64,000 bases of DNA from Rhipicephalus microplus (GCF_043290135.1 NC_134709.1:65202556-65266555), one strand, 5' to 3'; shown: positions 1 to 13,653, counted from the stretch's first letter. A program made the numbers and translations. The notes: generated from the letters alone by a model not told the origin.

Positions 1-1286
1 GCCACGTAGCGTATTATCCATAAGTTGTTCAAACGTGGTGGGCGCGTTACAAGGCCCAAAGGGCATGACGTTAAACTCGTATAGTCCGTCAGGTGTAATA
101 AATGAAGTTTTTTGGCGATCGGCTTCAGCCATTGGAACTTGCCAGTAGCCAGACCGCAAATCTAGCGACGAGAAAAATTCCGTTCCGTGAAGGGTGTCAA
201 TGGCGTCATCAATGCGCGGCAAAGGATATACGTCCTTGCGGGTTATCTTATTCAAATGACAATAGTCCACGCAAAATCGGATAGATTCGTCTTTCTTACG
301 CACCAGGACGACAGGAGACGCCCAGGGACTGTGAGATGGTTAAATGACGTCTCTACGAAGCATATCTTCGACTTGATCGTTGATGACGCGGCGCTCTTCA
401 GTGGAGACACGGTATGGTATTTGACGCAGGGCTGGTGTAGGCCGGTGTCAACGTGATGCTTGACTTGCGACGTGCGGCCTAGTTGAGGTTGCGACACATC
501 AAAAGAATTCCGGAACTCATGCAGAAGATCAAGCAGGTCGGCATGTTCGGTGGGAGTGAGGGTGTCGGCGATGGCGCTGGAAAACGTATCCTTGGACGAC
601 TCCTCGAGGGCCGACAGTGATTTTGGGTGGTCGCAGTAGTCATCCGGGACATCAACCAAAGACGAAGGGTCGAGATCCTGCACGCGGCCGAGACATTCCC
701 CCGCAAGCAAAGTGACAGGTGTGGAAAGCAGGTTGAGTATGAACATATTGTTTCTTCCGGCGGCAAGGTCAATCGTTGCGAAAGGCAGTGGCAGAGCTCG
801 ACGACTCGTGAAGATATCGGAAGGCATAAAAAAGACTGTAGCGTCAGTGTAGGCGTTGCATTAAACTGGAACAAGTGCGAAATTTTCAGGTGGAATATCG
901 GTATCTTCATGCACGAACGACTTGGGCGGCTGAAGAGCGTCGAGTAATGGGACATCACAAAAGGGTGAAAACTCAACTTCAGCGCGTGCGCAGTCGATGA
1001 CGGCATTATGGCGGGATAGGAAGTCCCATCCGAGGATGACATCATACGAACAGACAGCGAGGACAATAAACTCTACAATGTAAACAATGCCTTCGATGGA
1101 CACTCTTGCAGTGCAGGCTGCGAGAGGCGTTACTTGCTGTGCACTTGCGGTGTGGAGTGACAGTCCCGAAAGCGGCGTCGTGACTTTACGCAATACACGG
1201 CAGACATTAGCGGCAATCACAGAAACAGCGGCGCCGGTGTCTACAAGGGCTAAAGTACAATAACCTTCAACAGTTACTGCGACCAC
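1..1286 (-). pseudogene. pol: Pol fragment: protease and N-terminal reverse transcriptase
   Basis: The protease (861-1286) carries the aspartic-protease signature LVDTGAA near its start, followed by the hydrophobic ILGWDFL strand typical of retroelement proteases. An in-frame TAA at about 861 ends this open stretch. The same frame then continues through 252-827 as the protease-RT linker up to a HVDTG motif at the start of RT. A frameshift there moves the RT motifs ([20 protein letters not shown]) into other frames down to base 1. In the living element this polyprotein would cut Gag-Pol and copy RNA into DNA inside a cytoplasmic particle. The YxDD catalytic box, RNase H and integrase are beyond the window. 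Confidence 0.8.
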
Positions 1287-1359
1287 GTTAGCAGGAGAGG
1301 GGTGAGGGCTTTTAGACAGTTAGAAAATGGCACAGTTCTTGCCTCTTGAACTGCGGTGC

Positions 1360-2680
1360 TTAGTTTTCCTGGTCAAAAGGTCTGGGCCAACGACGCACGG
1401 GGGAGGGAGATCGCCGACGAGGAGAGGGTGCGCGCGGCGTCACGAAGTCGGGGTCGTTGGGAGGGGCATAGCGAGGTGACCAGACCGGCCCGTATTGCGT
1501 GAAGGGTTGGCTGCCGGGTTGCAACGATCGGACATAGTAGCAGAACGTCTGAGGTCGACGGTGGCAGTAGCGAGCAACGTGTCTGGAAGTGAAGCAGGCG
1601 TAGCATATCGGTCGGTTATTGGGCGTTCTCCAAGGATTGGCGACAGGTGGTGCCGCCCAAGGTGCAATATAAGCAGCCGGGTGTGCGGGCTGTGAGCGCG
1701 AGGTGTAGGGTGGTTGCGGAAGCCTACGCAGAGCGTCTGCATATGTGAACGGCACTGCTACAGGCTGCATCACTTGCGAACAGGTGACAGGAGGAGCCAC
1801 AGGCTGCGCTGCATACGTTAGGGGTGCGGCGACAGGCTGCACGGCTGGCGGATAGGCGACAAGGGGGGCTACCGGCTGCGCGACACGCTGGCAGTGAACA
1901 CGGCTGGATAGAGGTGGCTAGTGGTGCGCAAGAGGAACAGCTTGGGCAGCCTCTTCCGAAATAGCAGTGCGAAGTTGGGCAGGTAGACGGGTGGTGGTCT
2001 CGTGAGTGAAGGTCACTAGGAAAAGTTGGCGGGCGACTTCCTCACGGACGAAGGCTCGAACTTGCTGAAGCAACGGTGAATTGTCAGGCAGGGTGTCGAA
2101 ACTTGACAGAGACTGACCACCATGCTGAGGCTGCCGAGTTAGAGTGCGTTGCTTCTTCAACTCGTCGTAGCTCTGACACAAGCTGACGACTTCGGAAACT
2201 GTGCTCGAATTTCTTGCCAAGCGCATTTGAGATTCGCCGTCGTCGATGCACTTCAGGATGTGTTTGACCTTGTCAGATTCGGGCATGGTGTCATTCGCAC
2301 GTCGACAAAGGTCGACAACGTCCACAATATAGCTGGTAAAGGCCTCGCCAGTCTGCTGAGGGTGGACGCGCGAACGCTGTTCAGCCCGCTGCTTGCGGAC
2401 AGCCGGCCGACCGAACACTTCAGCACATGACGTCTTGAAGACGCTCCATGTGGGGATGTTGTGTTTGTGGTTGTTAAACCACAATTTGGCGACGCCAGTG
2501 AGATAAAATATGACGTGGCCCAGCTTTTCGGCTTCATCCCACTTATTGTTGGCGCTCACCAGTTCGTAGTGCTCGAGCCAGTCTTCGATGTCGGTCCCAT
2601 CCGCACCGCTGAAGACCTTCGAGTCCCGTAGCCTAGGATGGCCAGGGCAGTTGAACTGGGGTAGTGGCGTTGTCAGTCAT
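1360..2680 (-). pseudogene. gag: Gag of element 1
   Basis: The start is placed at the ATG at 2678-2680. A one-base frameshift near 2650 separates the N-terminus from the main open stretch at 1918-2559. That stretch has the capsid-like pattern shared with elements 2 and 4, including FYLTGVAKLWF, FTSYI and EEVARQL. One in-frame TAG at 1918 splits it from the C-terminal half (1360-1842), which has a CCHC nucleic-acid-binding knuckle (C-x2-C-x4-H-x4-C, starting CYACF) and a basic SPRRRSPSP tail. The reading ends in AAC TAA. Pol is in the -1 frame right after it. Role in a live element: particle assembly and RNA packaging. Confidence 0.8.
1363..1369 (-). promoter_or_regulatory. Candidate -1 frameshift heptamer GGAAAAC before the gag stop
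   Basis: GGAAAAC abuts the gag TAA (1360-1362). Slipping back one base opens a frame starting LSTAV that leads toward the protease. A later one-base indel hides the frame relation in this copy. The same arrangement occurs in elements 2 and 4. Confidence 0.5.
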
Positions 2681-2750
2681 GACAGGCGGTAGCGTGCGGC
2701 TTCGCAGCTCCAGGTTGTAGCAACGGGGATTAACAGCACCTTCCACCAAA

Positions 2751-2909
2751 TGTGAGGAGGTTTAATAATCATTAAAGACAGCGACGAGACAGCGTGAAGA
2801 ACCGTCCAGCGATCGGCACAGCAATGAACCGAAGCACGAGCCGAGAGAGCCGAGCGTTGGCGATGCTGCTTGCTGCAGACACATCTTCTTCTTCACAATA
2901 TATATATAT
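2751..2909 (-). repeat. 5' LTR fragment of element 1, interrupted by element 2
   Basis: It starts TGTGAGG in plus orientation, next to the candidate primer binding site of element 1. On the minus strand it contains ATTAAA, a possible polyadenylation signal. It runs into an (AT)n tract where element 2 begins. Its outer end must lie beyond 8087, within or just past the AT tract, but I cannot fix it because the partner LTR is not in the window. Confidence 0.6.
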
Positions 2910-3068
2910 TGCAACGAGCAAGGTTGCGTAAAAACACAGGTTATTATTCCAGAAACATTAGCCACAACAAGCTGGTACAGGCAGGAACCCGGCAAGCACA
3001 AGCCACACATGGACGTCAACGTCTTCTTTCACGCTGGCACAGAGCTGGCGCCACTATACTTCGGTACA
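2910..3068 (-). repeat. 3' LTR of element 2
   Basis: 159 bp, matching 7929-8087 with 8 differences, 5 of which are CA or TG here against CG in the other copy. The purine tract lies just above 3068. The minus strand carries GGAATAATAA, a possible polyadenylation region. Confidence 0.92.
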
Positions 3069-3104
3069 ATTACTCCCCGCGCAGAAAGGAGCCAACCTGC
3101 CGAC

Positions 3105-5864
3105 CTAGGGAAAGGACACGACAAGGGGGTCATAGCACGGTTTGAGGCGTGATACGTGTACTGTTTCACGCCCACGGCAGCGTTGGTCCGAAGGTGGATG
3201 AATGGGCTCAACTTCATAGTTGACAGGAGATGTTTGCCGCACCACACGGTAGGGGCCATGGTATTTCGACGAAAGCTTCGGGGAAAGACCGGGAGGGGTA
3301 GACGGGACCCAGAGCCAAACCAGCATTCCTGGGTTATAGTGTACAGTAGACGCAGAGGAATCGTGGTCAGTTTTCTGGCGCCATTGGTCTTGTGCGGTAA
3401 ATGAGCGAGCGAGTTGACGACACTCTTCGGCATAAGCAGCTGCTTCGGAAGCAGGCGTCGCTTCGAAAACATCAGGCCTGTAAGGGAGAATGGTGTCCAT
3501 GGAGCATGATGGTTCACGTCCGTACAGGAGGAAGAAAGGAGAAAAGCCAGTGGTTGTTTGTGGCGCAGAGTTGTACGCGTACGTGACAAAAGGGAGCACT
3601 TGGTCCCAATTAGTGTGGTCGTCAGAGGCGTACATGGCAAGCATATCTCCAAGGGTACGGTTAAAACGTTCCGTCATGCCATTGGTTTGAGGATGGTATG
3701 CCGAGAATTTCCGATGGACAGTGCGACATGCCTTGAGTAGCTCGTCGATGGCGTTCGAGAGAAACACGCGTCCACGGTCACTCAGTAATTCACGAAGTGC
3801 ACCGTGTCGCAAAATGAGATGGTGAAGAAGAAAGGACGCAACGTCTTTCGCAGTGGTAGCAGGCAGCGCAGATGTTTCAGCGTAGCGTGTCAAATGATCC
3901 ACGGCGACGATAATCCACCGGTTGCCTCGAAGAGAGTTGGGTAGAGGACCATAAATATCAATTCCGACGCGGCCGAATGGTCTCGCTGGGCAGGTTAAGG
4001 GTTGAAAAGGGCCAGCAGTGCTGTGAGAAGGCGTCTTGCGTCGTTGACACGTGGTGCATAACCGAACGTACAGGCGAACGTGCCGATACATGCCGCGCCA
4101 GTAGTATCTTAGACGAAGGCGAGAGTAAGTCTTAAATACTCCAGCGTGGCTACACTGGGGGTCATCGTGAAAGGCAGCGCAGATGTCCGAACGCAAATGA
4201 CGAGGGATGACAAGGAGCCACCTACGGCCGTCCGTCACGTAATTGCGGCGATACAACAAGCCTTCACGGACAGCAAAGTGTCTTGCTTGACGAGAGAGGG
4301 AGCGTGAAGTCGTTTCTGACGAACTGTGAGAGAGGACGTCGAGCAAAGAATTGATCCAGGGATCCTTGCGCTGTTCGGATGGCAAGTCAGTGATGCTCAA
4401 CGATGACGAATCGCAAATGGCAGTTGATAAGCAGGCAAGGTCAGGAGGTAGTGGAGAACGGGATAGTGCATCGGCGTCTGAATGTCTGCGTCCTGAGCGA
4501 GAAACAACACGGATATCGTATTCCTGAAGGCGTAAAGCCCAACGAGCGAGGCGGCCAGTAGGATCTTTCATGGACGCTAACCAGCATAAGGCATGGTGAT
4601 CTGTGACAACATCAAACTGGCGTCCGTAAAGGTAGGTGCGAAATTTTCCTATAGCCCAAATGATAGCCAAGCACTCATTTTCCGTGACGGAATAGTGGGA
4701 CTCTGCCTTCGTTAGTGTACGGCTGGCATAGGCGACAACGTACTCGTCGCAGCCATCCTTGCGTTGAGCGAGAATGGCACCGAGGCCGACACCGCTTGCA
4801 TCCGTGTGAATTTCAGGGTGCGCATTGGGATCGAAGTGGCGGAGAACTGGCGGAGACGTGAGTAGCCGGCGTAGCGCCGTGAATGCCTCATCGCAGTGGG
4901 AATTCCAGCCAGAGAGGTCCGCGCTACGGGAGAGAAGCTGAGTCAGAGGGGCAATTATAGAGGCAAAATTGCGAATGAAACGCCGAAAATAGGAACACAA
5001 GCCTACGAAACTACGAAGCTCCTTTAGGGTAGTAGGCTTGGGGTACTCGGCAACGGCACGCAGTTTGGCAGGGTCTGGCGATATTCCTTCTTTTGAAACG
5101 ACGTAGCCGAGAAAATTGAGTTTGCGGGCGCCAAAACGACATTTCTTGAAGTTTAGTTGCAACCCGGCTGCCGTAAGGCACTGGAGAACTTGTTCCAGAC
5201 GGGAAAGATGAGTTTCGAAATTCGCCGAGAATACAACTATGTCGTCTAAATAGCAAAGACAGATGTGCCATTTAAGTCCCCTGAGGACACTGTCCATCAT
5301 TCTTTCAAAAGTCGCAGACGCAGTGGAAAGACCGAAGGGCATTACATTAAATTCATATGAGCCGTCAGGGGTCCCAAACGCCGTTTTTGGACGGTCTGGT
5401 TCAGCCATTGGCACTTGCCAATATCCAGAGCGCAGATCCAGTGAAGAGAAAAACTCCGCACCTTGAAGGCAATCCAAGGCGTCATCAATGCGTGGCAGGG
5501 GATAAACATCCTTGCGTGTGATGTTGTTTAGTCGCCGATAATCCATGCAAAACCTGATGGAGCCATTTTTTTTTCGCACGAAGACCACTGGCGAAGCCCA
5601 AGGACTGTGTGAGTGCTGAATAACACCACGTTGCAGCATCTCGTCGGCGTGTTGAGTGATGACGTCACGCTCAGCCTGCGAGACGCGGTAGGGGTGCTGA
5701 CGAAGTGGAGTATGATGACCGGTGTCGATATGGTGAGCGAAAACTGACCTGCGTCCCAAGGGAGGTTGTCCGTGGTCGAAGGAGGCGTGGAAACGGTCAA
5801 GTAGTTGAATGAGCTGATTGCGCTGGTAAGGCCGGTGTCTACGCTGCGCAGCAGAACGTCTTCG
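3105..5864 (-). CDS. pol: Pol of element 2: reverse transcriptase, RNase H, integrase
   Basis: A single open frame of about 919 codons, the longest in the window. In order: an RT whose N-terminal motif is HHIDTG, with LDLRSGYWQ and catalytic YLDD (5241-5252); RNase H with its acidic residues in HTDAS, TENECLA and DHHAL; then integrase with an H-H-C-C zinc finger (CxxC is CTTC), the acidic triad in GIDIYG, SDRG and MTERFN, and a C-terminal chromodomain-free GPYRV module. The protein ends DPLVVSFP. There is no true initiator at the upper end; it should be joined to the protease, but a frameshift between about 5840 and 5865 breaks this. The usual products copy genomic RNA, remove it and insert the cDNA. 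All visible catalytic residues are present. Confidence 0.92.
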   Translation of the reverse strand, partial: RRRSAAQRRHRPYQRNQLIQLLDRFHASFDHGQPPLGRRSVFAHHIDTGHHTPLRQHPYRVSQAERDVITQHADEMLQRGVIQHSHSPWASPVVFVRKKNGSIRFCMDYRRLNNITRKDVYPLPRIDDALDCLQGAEFFSSLDLRSGYWQVPMAEPDRPKTAFGTPDGSYEFNVMPFGLSTASATFERMMDSVLRGLKWHICLCYLDDIVVFSANFETHLSRLEQVLQCLTAAGLQLNFKKCRFGARKLNFLGYVVSKEGISPDPAKLRAVAEYPKPTTLKELRSFVGLCSYFRRFIRNFASIIAPLTQLLSRSADLSGWNSHCDEAFTALRRLLTSPPVLRHFDPNAHPEIHTDASGVGLGAILAQRKDGCDEYVVAYASRTLTKAESHYSVTENECLAIIWAIGKFRTYLYGRQFDVVTDHHALCWLASMKDPTGRLARWALRLQEYDIRVVSRSGRRHSDADALSRSPLPPDLACLSTAICDSSSLSITDLPSEQRKDPWINSLLDVLSHSSSETTSRSLSRQARHFAVREGLLYRRNYVTDGRRWLLVIPRHLRSDICAAFHDDPQCSHAGVFKTYSRLRLRYYWRGMYRHVRLYVRLCTTCQRRKTPSHSTAGPFQPLTCPARPFGRVGIDIYGPLPNSLRGNRWIIVAVDHLTRYAETSALPATTAKDVASFLLHHLILRHGALRELLSDRGRVFLSNAIDELLKACRTVHRKFSAYHPQTNGMTERFNRTLGDMLAMYASDDHTNWDQVLPFVTYAYNSAPQTTTGFSPFFLLYGREPSCSMDTILPYRPDVFEATPASEAAAYAEECRQLARSFTAQDQWRQKTDHDSSASTVHYNPGMLVWLWVPSTPPGLSPKLSSKYHGPYRVVRQTSPVNYEVEPIHPPSDQRCRGRETVHVSRLKPCYDPLVVSFP

Positions 5865-6642
5865 TCAGGTAGTGAGGCGCGGTGCCAGCTGTGACAGCAT
5901 CCATGGACATCGGTGTCGTATCAGAACAGGCATCGAAAGGAAAGATGCCATCATTAGTGTCAAGACTCCCAATGCATTCGCCATGCAATAAGGTAGCGGG
6001 ACAAGGTAAAGGATTGCACACGTATACGGCACTGGAGCCATCGGCAAGTGTTATGACGGCAAACGGGACGACAAGGTTCCGGCGACGAGCGCATTCTTGT
6101 GACGGCATAAATAGGGCAGTTGAGTCGGAAACGGAGTTGCACAAAAGAGATACTGCGGCGACCGAAAAAGCAGAAATGACGACGTCAGCGGTGACGATCA
6201 CCTTTTTGGGTGAGCGAGGGAGATCTATGAATGTCGTGCTGAATGGAAACAAAAGGAGTTGAACACGAGCGCAGTCAACAACCGCATGATTAGCGGGAAG
6301 AAAGTTCCATCCCAGGATGATTTCATGAGACGCATGCGGAAGGACGACAAATTCAACGATGTAAAGCACTCCTTGAATAACAACACGAGCAGCGCATGTG
6401 GCAGAAGGTTGGACGTGTTGCGAACTCGCTGTGCGTAAAGAAATTTCAACCAGTGGAGTCGTCACTTTGTTCAGTTTGCGGCATAACACTTCACTGATTA
6501 TACAAATAGCGGCACCTGTGTCGACAAGAGCAGTTGTGGAGAAACCGTTCACAAACACGGCAATCTCGTTAGGGGGCGAAAGAGGAGGCCTTGGAAATTT
6601 CGACAGTGGCGCAGCTCTTGCCTCAGGAACTGCGACTGTTAG
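5839..6642 (-). pseudogene. pro: Protease part of Pol, element 2
   Basis: This frame opens where a -1 shift would occur at the end of gag (reading LTVAV...), with no stop down to 5839. The active-site motif is LVDTGAA, followed by the ILGWNFL strand. The last third is a linker to RT. The frame ends in a stop at 5839, and the downstream RT is in a different frame, so one indel has separated protease from RT. In the living element this aspartic protease would process Gag-Pol. Confidence 0.85.
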
Positions 6643-7862
6643 TTTTCCTCCTGGGCGTGGTTGGAACGGCGAAGCATGGGGGAAGGAGACCGAAGACGGG
6701 GTGAAGGAGATCGACGTCGGCTGAAGTCTGGTCGACGTGAGCGGGGGTCATGTGAATCAGGTGTCACATGCGATTCTGATTGCCGAGGTATGTTGCCGGA
6801 ATGCTGCACATCATTAAAATAGAATCCACGGCGACGACAGTAGCGCGCGACATGTCCTGGAATACCACAGTTGTAGCAGACGGGCCGGTTATCGGGAGTA
6901 CGCCAAGAGTTTACAGGTGCTCGAGGTGGTGGAAAGGGCCGATTTACCGGATAAACTGAAACTGGTGACCTGTAGTAGTTGGTGGCTGGACTGTATGAAG
7001 GGAGCGGCGGTTGGGCAGGAGGTCAGTGGACGGCTTCTGCATAAGTCAGCGGTGCCGCCACTGATATTGGGGATGCGGGCGAAGGTAGAGCCTCGGCAAC
7101 TTGCGTCTGAATAGCACGGCGAAGTGAGTGGTCCAGTGTTGTGGGGGTCTCGTTGATGGTGGCGACAAGAGAGAGCTGTCGAGCAACTTCCTCCCGGATG
7201 TACTGTTGAATTTGAGGCATTAGCACGCTGTAGTCGGGGCCACTACTTTTGCACTCCAAGGCCGAAATATCAGCTGTTTGCGTTTTAGCGCGACGTGTAG
7301 AAACTCATTGCTTGCGCAGCTCATCGAAACTTGGACATAACTGAATCACGGCCGTGACGGTCTGTGGGTCTTTGGCCACAAGCACATAAAAAGCGTCGTC
7401 ATCAATGCCTTTCATTATATTCTTAATTCTGTCAGCCTCCGTCATCCTGGCATCAACTCGCCTACAGAGGCTGATCACATCCTCAATGTAGCTCGTGAAG
7501 CTCTCACCATTTCGCTGAAATCGTCCCCGCAGTCCCAGTTCAGCACGAAGCTTACGCATGGCTGGACGACCGAAAAACGAGGTGACGGCCTCTTTGAAAA
7601 CCGACCAGGTGGGGATGTCGGCTTGGTGGTTGGTGAACCATAGGTTGGCCAAATCCGTCAAGTAGAAGATGACGTGAGTCAGCTTCGCAGGATCATCCCA
7701 CTTGTTAATCGCGCTGGCATGCTCGTACTCTGCCAGCCAGTCCTCGACATCTTGATCTTCAGTGCCGTTGTATACTGGTGGGTCACGCAGACGAAGTACA
7801 CCAGAACACATGACAGGTGGCAGCGTGGAAGAGCCTTGTGGGGGATCGACGCACTCGGTCAT
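6639..7862 (-). pseudogene. gag: Gag of element 2 with two premature stops
   Basis: The start is taken at ATG 7860-7862 and the stop TAA is at 6639-6641, 407 codons in one frame. The N-terminal half has the family capsid pattern (VYNGTEDQDVEDWL, FYLTDLANLWF, FTSYIEDV). The C-terminal half has a CCHC knuckle (CYNCGIPGHVARYC) and an SRRRSPSP-rich basic tail. Two TGA codons break it, at 7305-7307 and 7023-7025. At the first, element 4 has CGA (Arg) and element 1 has CGC (Arg), so this looks like a CGA to TGA change by CpG decay. The last codons GAA AAC TAA form the candidate frameshift site. Confidence 0.85.
6642..6648 (-). promoter_or_regulatory. Candidate -1 frameshift heptamer GGAAAAC, element 2
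   Basis: It abuts the gag TAA (6639-6641). A slip of -1 gives CTA ACA GTC, which runs open into the protease. This is the only simple way to express pol from the gag start here. No downstream hairpin was checked. Confidence 0.6.
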
Positions 7863-7928
7863 CACGGACTGAGATGGTAGCTTACGGCTGCGGAGCTCCA
7901 GGACGTTACCCAGCACGTTTCCACCAAA

Positions 7929-8084
7929 TGCAACGAGCAAGGCTGCGTAAAAACACAGGTTATTATTCCAGAAACGTTAGCCGCAACAAGCTGGTACAGG
8001 CAGGAACGCGGCAAGCACGAGCCACACACGGACGTCAACGTCTTCTTTCGCGCTGGCACAGAGCTGGCGCCACTATGCTTCGGT

Positions 8085-8087
<3 letters not shown>
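7929..8087 (-). repeat. 5' LTR of element 2
   Basis: 159 bp, TG...CA, pair of 2910-3068. The candidate primer binding site follows on the minus strand from 7928 down. Confidence 0.92.
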
Positions 8088-8127
<40 letters not shown>

Positions 8128-8131
8128 CGCG

Positions 8132-8204
<73 letters not shown>
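8088..8204. repeat. (TA)n microsatellite with GCGCGAA interruption
   Basis: Almost pure TA repeat in two blocks, 8088-8126 and 8134-8204, separated by GCGCGAA. Together with AT repeats at about 2897-2909 it forms the target of element 2. Confidence 0.95.
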
Positions 8205-8207
<3 letters not shown>

Positions 8208-10374
8208 TACACTCCCTTGTCATTTGTTGTTTTTTAGGGTTCTGATTCCTATCCTGCGTGATGGAGTGTCAACTACCCCAAACATTCAGGCTAGTAGCTT
8301 ATATCTAATTATAATATAACAAGAAATGCGATACTTAGTATCGCATGTCAAGTTGCCTCAAACCTTACCTGTCAATCAGTAACATGCGCAAAAAATGGTA
8401 ATCGCCAACTTACTTCGAAGTGGTGTGGCTTATGTATTCTACAGAAAGTGTACTTATACCGTGGCCGGAAATGCATCTTCAGATGAAAGTTAACACCTTC
8501 CTGAAAGACTTCTAGTTGACACTGGACTTCATAAGCGCTTGTGAGCAGCTATGTGTTGCCATTTAATGAAGAATGTGTTGCCCCTAATCTACGGGCGGTA
8601 TTAGAAATGTGTGCGTATTAACGCTTTAATGCATTGTGGACTCTGCAATTTAACTCTAGATAATCATTTGATTTTCAATAGTTTCAGTGGGCCATATGTT
8701 TTCTTCATTGTGCATTTGAAATTGATTTGACCACTTATTATTTTTTTTCTGCTGCAGAACTTCTACAAATGGAGCAGCTGAGGTAACATGAACATCAAAC
8801 TCCCCACAGTAAGACAGTGAAAACGGAACGGAGCCGAGAGTGTTCTTACTAACCGGTAGAGGTGACACCGAACGATGCTGGTCATATGCATGCAGTGTTG
8901 AATGACGACCCTGTTTTGACCTTCGCTACAATCAGGCAAGACCGTAGGTTTCGCTCAAACACGAAAGGGCGAGCGCGTCTGTTGATCTTTGACCTCGGCT
9001 TTTTTTCTTCCGCATCACACGCTGACATGCAATACGGGTGGCAGATGGCTTCATCAGAAACACCGGTCGCCCGCGAAACGTTACCGGCGTTTGCTTTTAT
9101 TCCAGGTCATACCTGTTCGCTCAGGAAGCGCGACAGGTTCGTGACACGACAGCTGAAGAAAAAAAAGTAAAGGAAGGAATTAAAAAGACCAGTACTACAC
9201 CGTTAAACAAACACATGATTTTACCTTTTTTTTTCATGCGTAGATGTGAGAACGAGAACAAAAAAAAAATAAACAGAACCATGAACTGTTTAGGCACATA
9301 GTCTTCCCACGGTCCCTCCCATTCCCCGCCTGCCTTGTTACTGAAACGGAGAAAATCGCAATAATAAGAAGTATACCACAAGGTTTCGCACTTTTGCGCC
9401 GGTGAAAAAGAAGCCAGCAACGAAAAAATCTCGCTACCAGCGTTAGCGCAAGGATTCTTCGCGGTGGGTTTACTGATGGATCACCGGCGAGTGTCAGCGT
9501 GACTTGAAAAGGGGGGGGGGGGGGAATGGAAGGCGTCGCGGTGACGGATGTCTTCATTTTGTGGCGACGGGTCACCTCAGCCGACGTCGTCGACGGTGGT
9601 GGAACGTGTCTCCGAGGTACAACGACGAAACGAAGGTGTCGCCCAGGGAACGTCGTTGAAAACCCCAACATTTCAGTGCTGCAAGTAGCAGCAACAAAAT
9701 GGTCCCCGACACCTCGCATCGTCGTGGAGAATGCAGGACTCTCTCTTATTCGTCGGCCAGCATTGCGAGCGTTTTTCTGAAACGCTCAGTTCATTGTGAT
9801 ACGAATGAACAGCCGGCGCAACCGTTTTTTTGTCTGAAGACCGAAAGCGTTACAGTTTCTCCTGCGTCCACTATTCCATCTTACCCATTGTGTCGCCTGG
9901 TGCGACTCGCAATAGCAGAGGCCTGCACTTGTTGATTCCTTGAGAAACGTCACCGAGAGAATCGGTCATGGGGGCATCCCGGAACATTCCTTCATGTTCT
10001 GCTCGGTGTTACTGGCTTTCGGTGCCGATTTCTGCATGCATATGCTGTATGGGACACGGTTCTGTTACAGAAACGTTCGCGAACTTTCTCATTGCCCTTG
10101 CTTTTCATCTCTGCCGCTGTCTGTAGAGACGAAACGTCAAACGGCCTCGTGTGGAGCCGCTGGTTCTCGCACAGAAGACTTCACGCTCAGCGGTTTGCGG
10201 TGAGTGCGTCAGCATGAAATGCAAAGGATCCAGATGCGGGGTCAGACACAAAACAAATCCGGGAACCCAAAAACTTTGCCTATCGGCCTTGATACACGCC
10301 CCCTTTAGCTTTCCGTTGATTTTACCCACGATGTGAGCGAGAGACAAGAGAGAGTGAGTGGCATGCAAGCGTCT
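8205..10374. other. No gene recognised
   Basis: AT-rich sequence without a supported gene. A 9-bp perfect hairpin (ATGCGATAC, loop TTA) lies at 8326-8346, and a poly-G run is near 9509-9523. Short open frames here have no recognisable motif. Confidence 0.5.
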
Positions 10375-10612
10375 ATATGGCTGATCGTATATATATAGAT
10401 GCGCGCACCTCCACGAAGTGAATAACGACGTAGTTGACGGCACTATAGTCCTTATATGGTCCACAATGTCTATATGATCATGTCGGAGACTGGTATAAAA
10501 CACGGACGCGTGGACAGATGGACGGACGACGCAGGTGGTTTCTCGCAGCTGCTGTGGTACGACTGTGGACGCCGGACAAGGCGCACCACCGGACAAGGCT
10601 AGCCAACAAGGA
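10375..10612 (+). repeat. Copy of the GGAC-array interspersed repeat
   Basis: The left part (CACCTCCACGAAGTGAATAACGACG region) matches the left part of the copy at 25130-25460. It is followed by a short GGACG/GGACAGATGGAC array and then GGAGCTCCACCCCTAAAAG, the shared right end. Confidence 0.6.
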
Positions 10613-10871
10613 GCTCCACCCCTAAAAGAGATTTCTGACAGAGAAGAGCGTCGAACATTGACGCCGCAAGCGGGCTAGAATATGGGAGACGCTGAGCGAC
10701 TGAAGAATCGATCGGTAAGCGAGTGAACCGAAGCGGTGGAATTGCAAGCAAAGCGGTCAGTTGCGATCAGTGACATTGTCACTCACGTGATCGTCTCTAT
10801 CGGCGGGTGCGAACGATCCCAATCTCCTCTCCAATCTACTACTTGCCAGTGCGTCATGCGAATAAACGATT

Positions 10872-12810
<1,939 letters not shown>

Positions 12811-13100
12811 CGATAAAAAATCCGTAAACAGGGGGTTGTGTCGACCCGTCGTTGCGACCAGCTATATCGTCTTCATCTAGGCTAGAACAGAACTGATCAC
12901 TGCCAGTTGGACATGTTGTCATAAGGTCATAATGAAACAAGCGCCAAAAAGTACGAATGCTCAGAAAGGACACGGAATGAGCGCTTACTTGCAAGCGAAA
13001 AGTTTTTTTTTTTTCAAAAAGAACGCTTATATATGCATAACATGCATGTACGTCACCTCAACCCCCCCCCCCCCCTATTATTGTCAACAATGTGAAATAA
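12811..13100 (-). repeat. Penelope-like terminal repeat, arm 1
   Basis: Inverted with respect to 13654-13917. It includes a C-run (about 13061-13075) absent from the other arm and an expanded T-run near 13004. Confidence 0.7.
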
Positions 13101-13260
13101 CAAAAAAATACCACCATAAACGATGGCATACAATCAGAACGAAACTAAACGTGTTGAGCCCCCCCCCCCCCCACTAAAACACAAGAAAAAAATCAAGAAG
13201 AAAAACAGAACAGAGAAAAGAAAAAGAAATGCACTGAGTCATGTTACGTCCAAAAAGCAA

Positions 13261-13570
13261 ATTACGAATTAGTTGAACAGTCACCTAGCTGATGCAATCG
13301 TCACCTCGTTTCTTAATTCGATATGCTTCAATTATCTCTCTCGTCGTCCGCTACTTGTACCTGTCAATTATTCGTGTGTCTTAAAATTTCGGCTGGCAAG
13401 TGCACTCCTTGCAGTGCATCGCTAAGTGCGAGTACGGGGCACCATTTAGTGAACTCTCATGTTCACGAAGGCGCACATTCAGACAACGACCTGTTTGACG
13501 AACGTATTCCTTTCCGCATGTGAAAAGAGTTCCGTATACACAACATCTTTTTCGTACTCAACTTGCCTCC
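13261..13570 (-). pseudogene. GIY-YIG endonuclease remnant of a Penelope-like element
   Basis: On the minus strand the frame around 13533 reads CGKEYVRQTGRCLN then RLREHE, HLAMHCKECTC and REIIEAYRIKKRGDDCIS. This is the C-terminal endonuclease pattern of Penelope-like elements: a Y-x-G-like core, the conserved R of RLREH and the catalytic-type E of REIIEA, with cysteine/histidine spacing in between. Three stops (TAA, TAG, TAG) and a one-base shift near 13545, above which RQVEYEKD continues, show that it is dead. In live elements this domain nicks target DNA for reverse transcription. No RT motif was found upstream. Confidence 0.8.
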
Positions 13571-13653
13571 TACCATGCATGCTTTATGTTACTTCCATCT
13601 GTTTCTCTCGTTTTTTTTTCGGTTGTATGCCATATTATGCGTGTTGTTTTTTC

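Larger units (their letters stand above)
1..2909 (-). mobile_element. Ty3/gypsy LTR retrotransposon, element 1 (cut by window edge)
   Basis: The 5' part of a minus-strand Ty3/gypsy element. Reading down from 2909 come a partial 5' LTR, a candidate primer binding site (TTTGGTGGAAGG, next to the LTR), gag, protease and the start of reverse transcriptase, which runs off the window at base 1. Its Gag and Pol resemble those of elements 2 (2910-8087) and 4 (34692-39907), so all three belong to one family. The coding regions have frameshifts and stops, so this copy is dead. Element 2 sits in the AT-rich edge of its 5' LTR. The 3' LTR lies outside the window. Confidence 0.85.
2910..8087 (-). mobile_element. 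Ty3/gypsy LTR retrotransposon, element 2 (full length)
   Basis: A complete 5178-bp minus-strand element with two 159-bp LTRs (TG...CA), a candidate primer binding site beginning TTTGGTGGAAAC next to the 5' LTR, and a purine-rich tract (GCGGGGAG) next to the 3' LTR. ATAT lies immediately outside both ends, consistent with a 4-bp target duplication, though the target is (AT)n, so this is weak proof. Order: gag, protease, RT, RNase H, integrase. The LTRs differ at 8 of 159 positions. Gag has two TGA stops and there is one frameshift between protease and RT, yet the rest of pol is open. It is therefore non-autonomous today but much better kept than elements 1 and 4. Confidence 0.93.

Noticed and set aside
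8656..8868. 70-codon minus-strand open frame
   Set aside because: No motif, no splice or start context that decides it.
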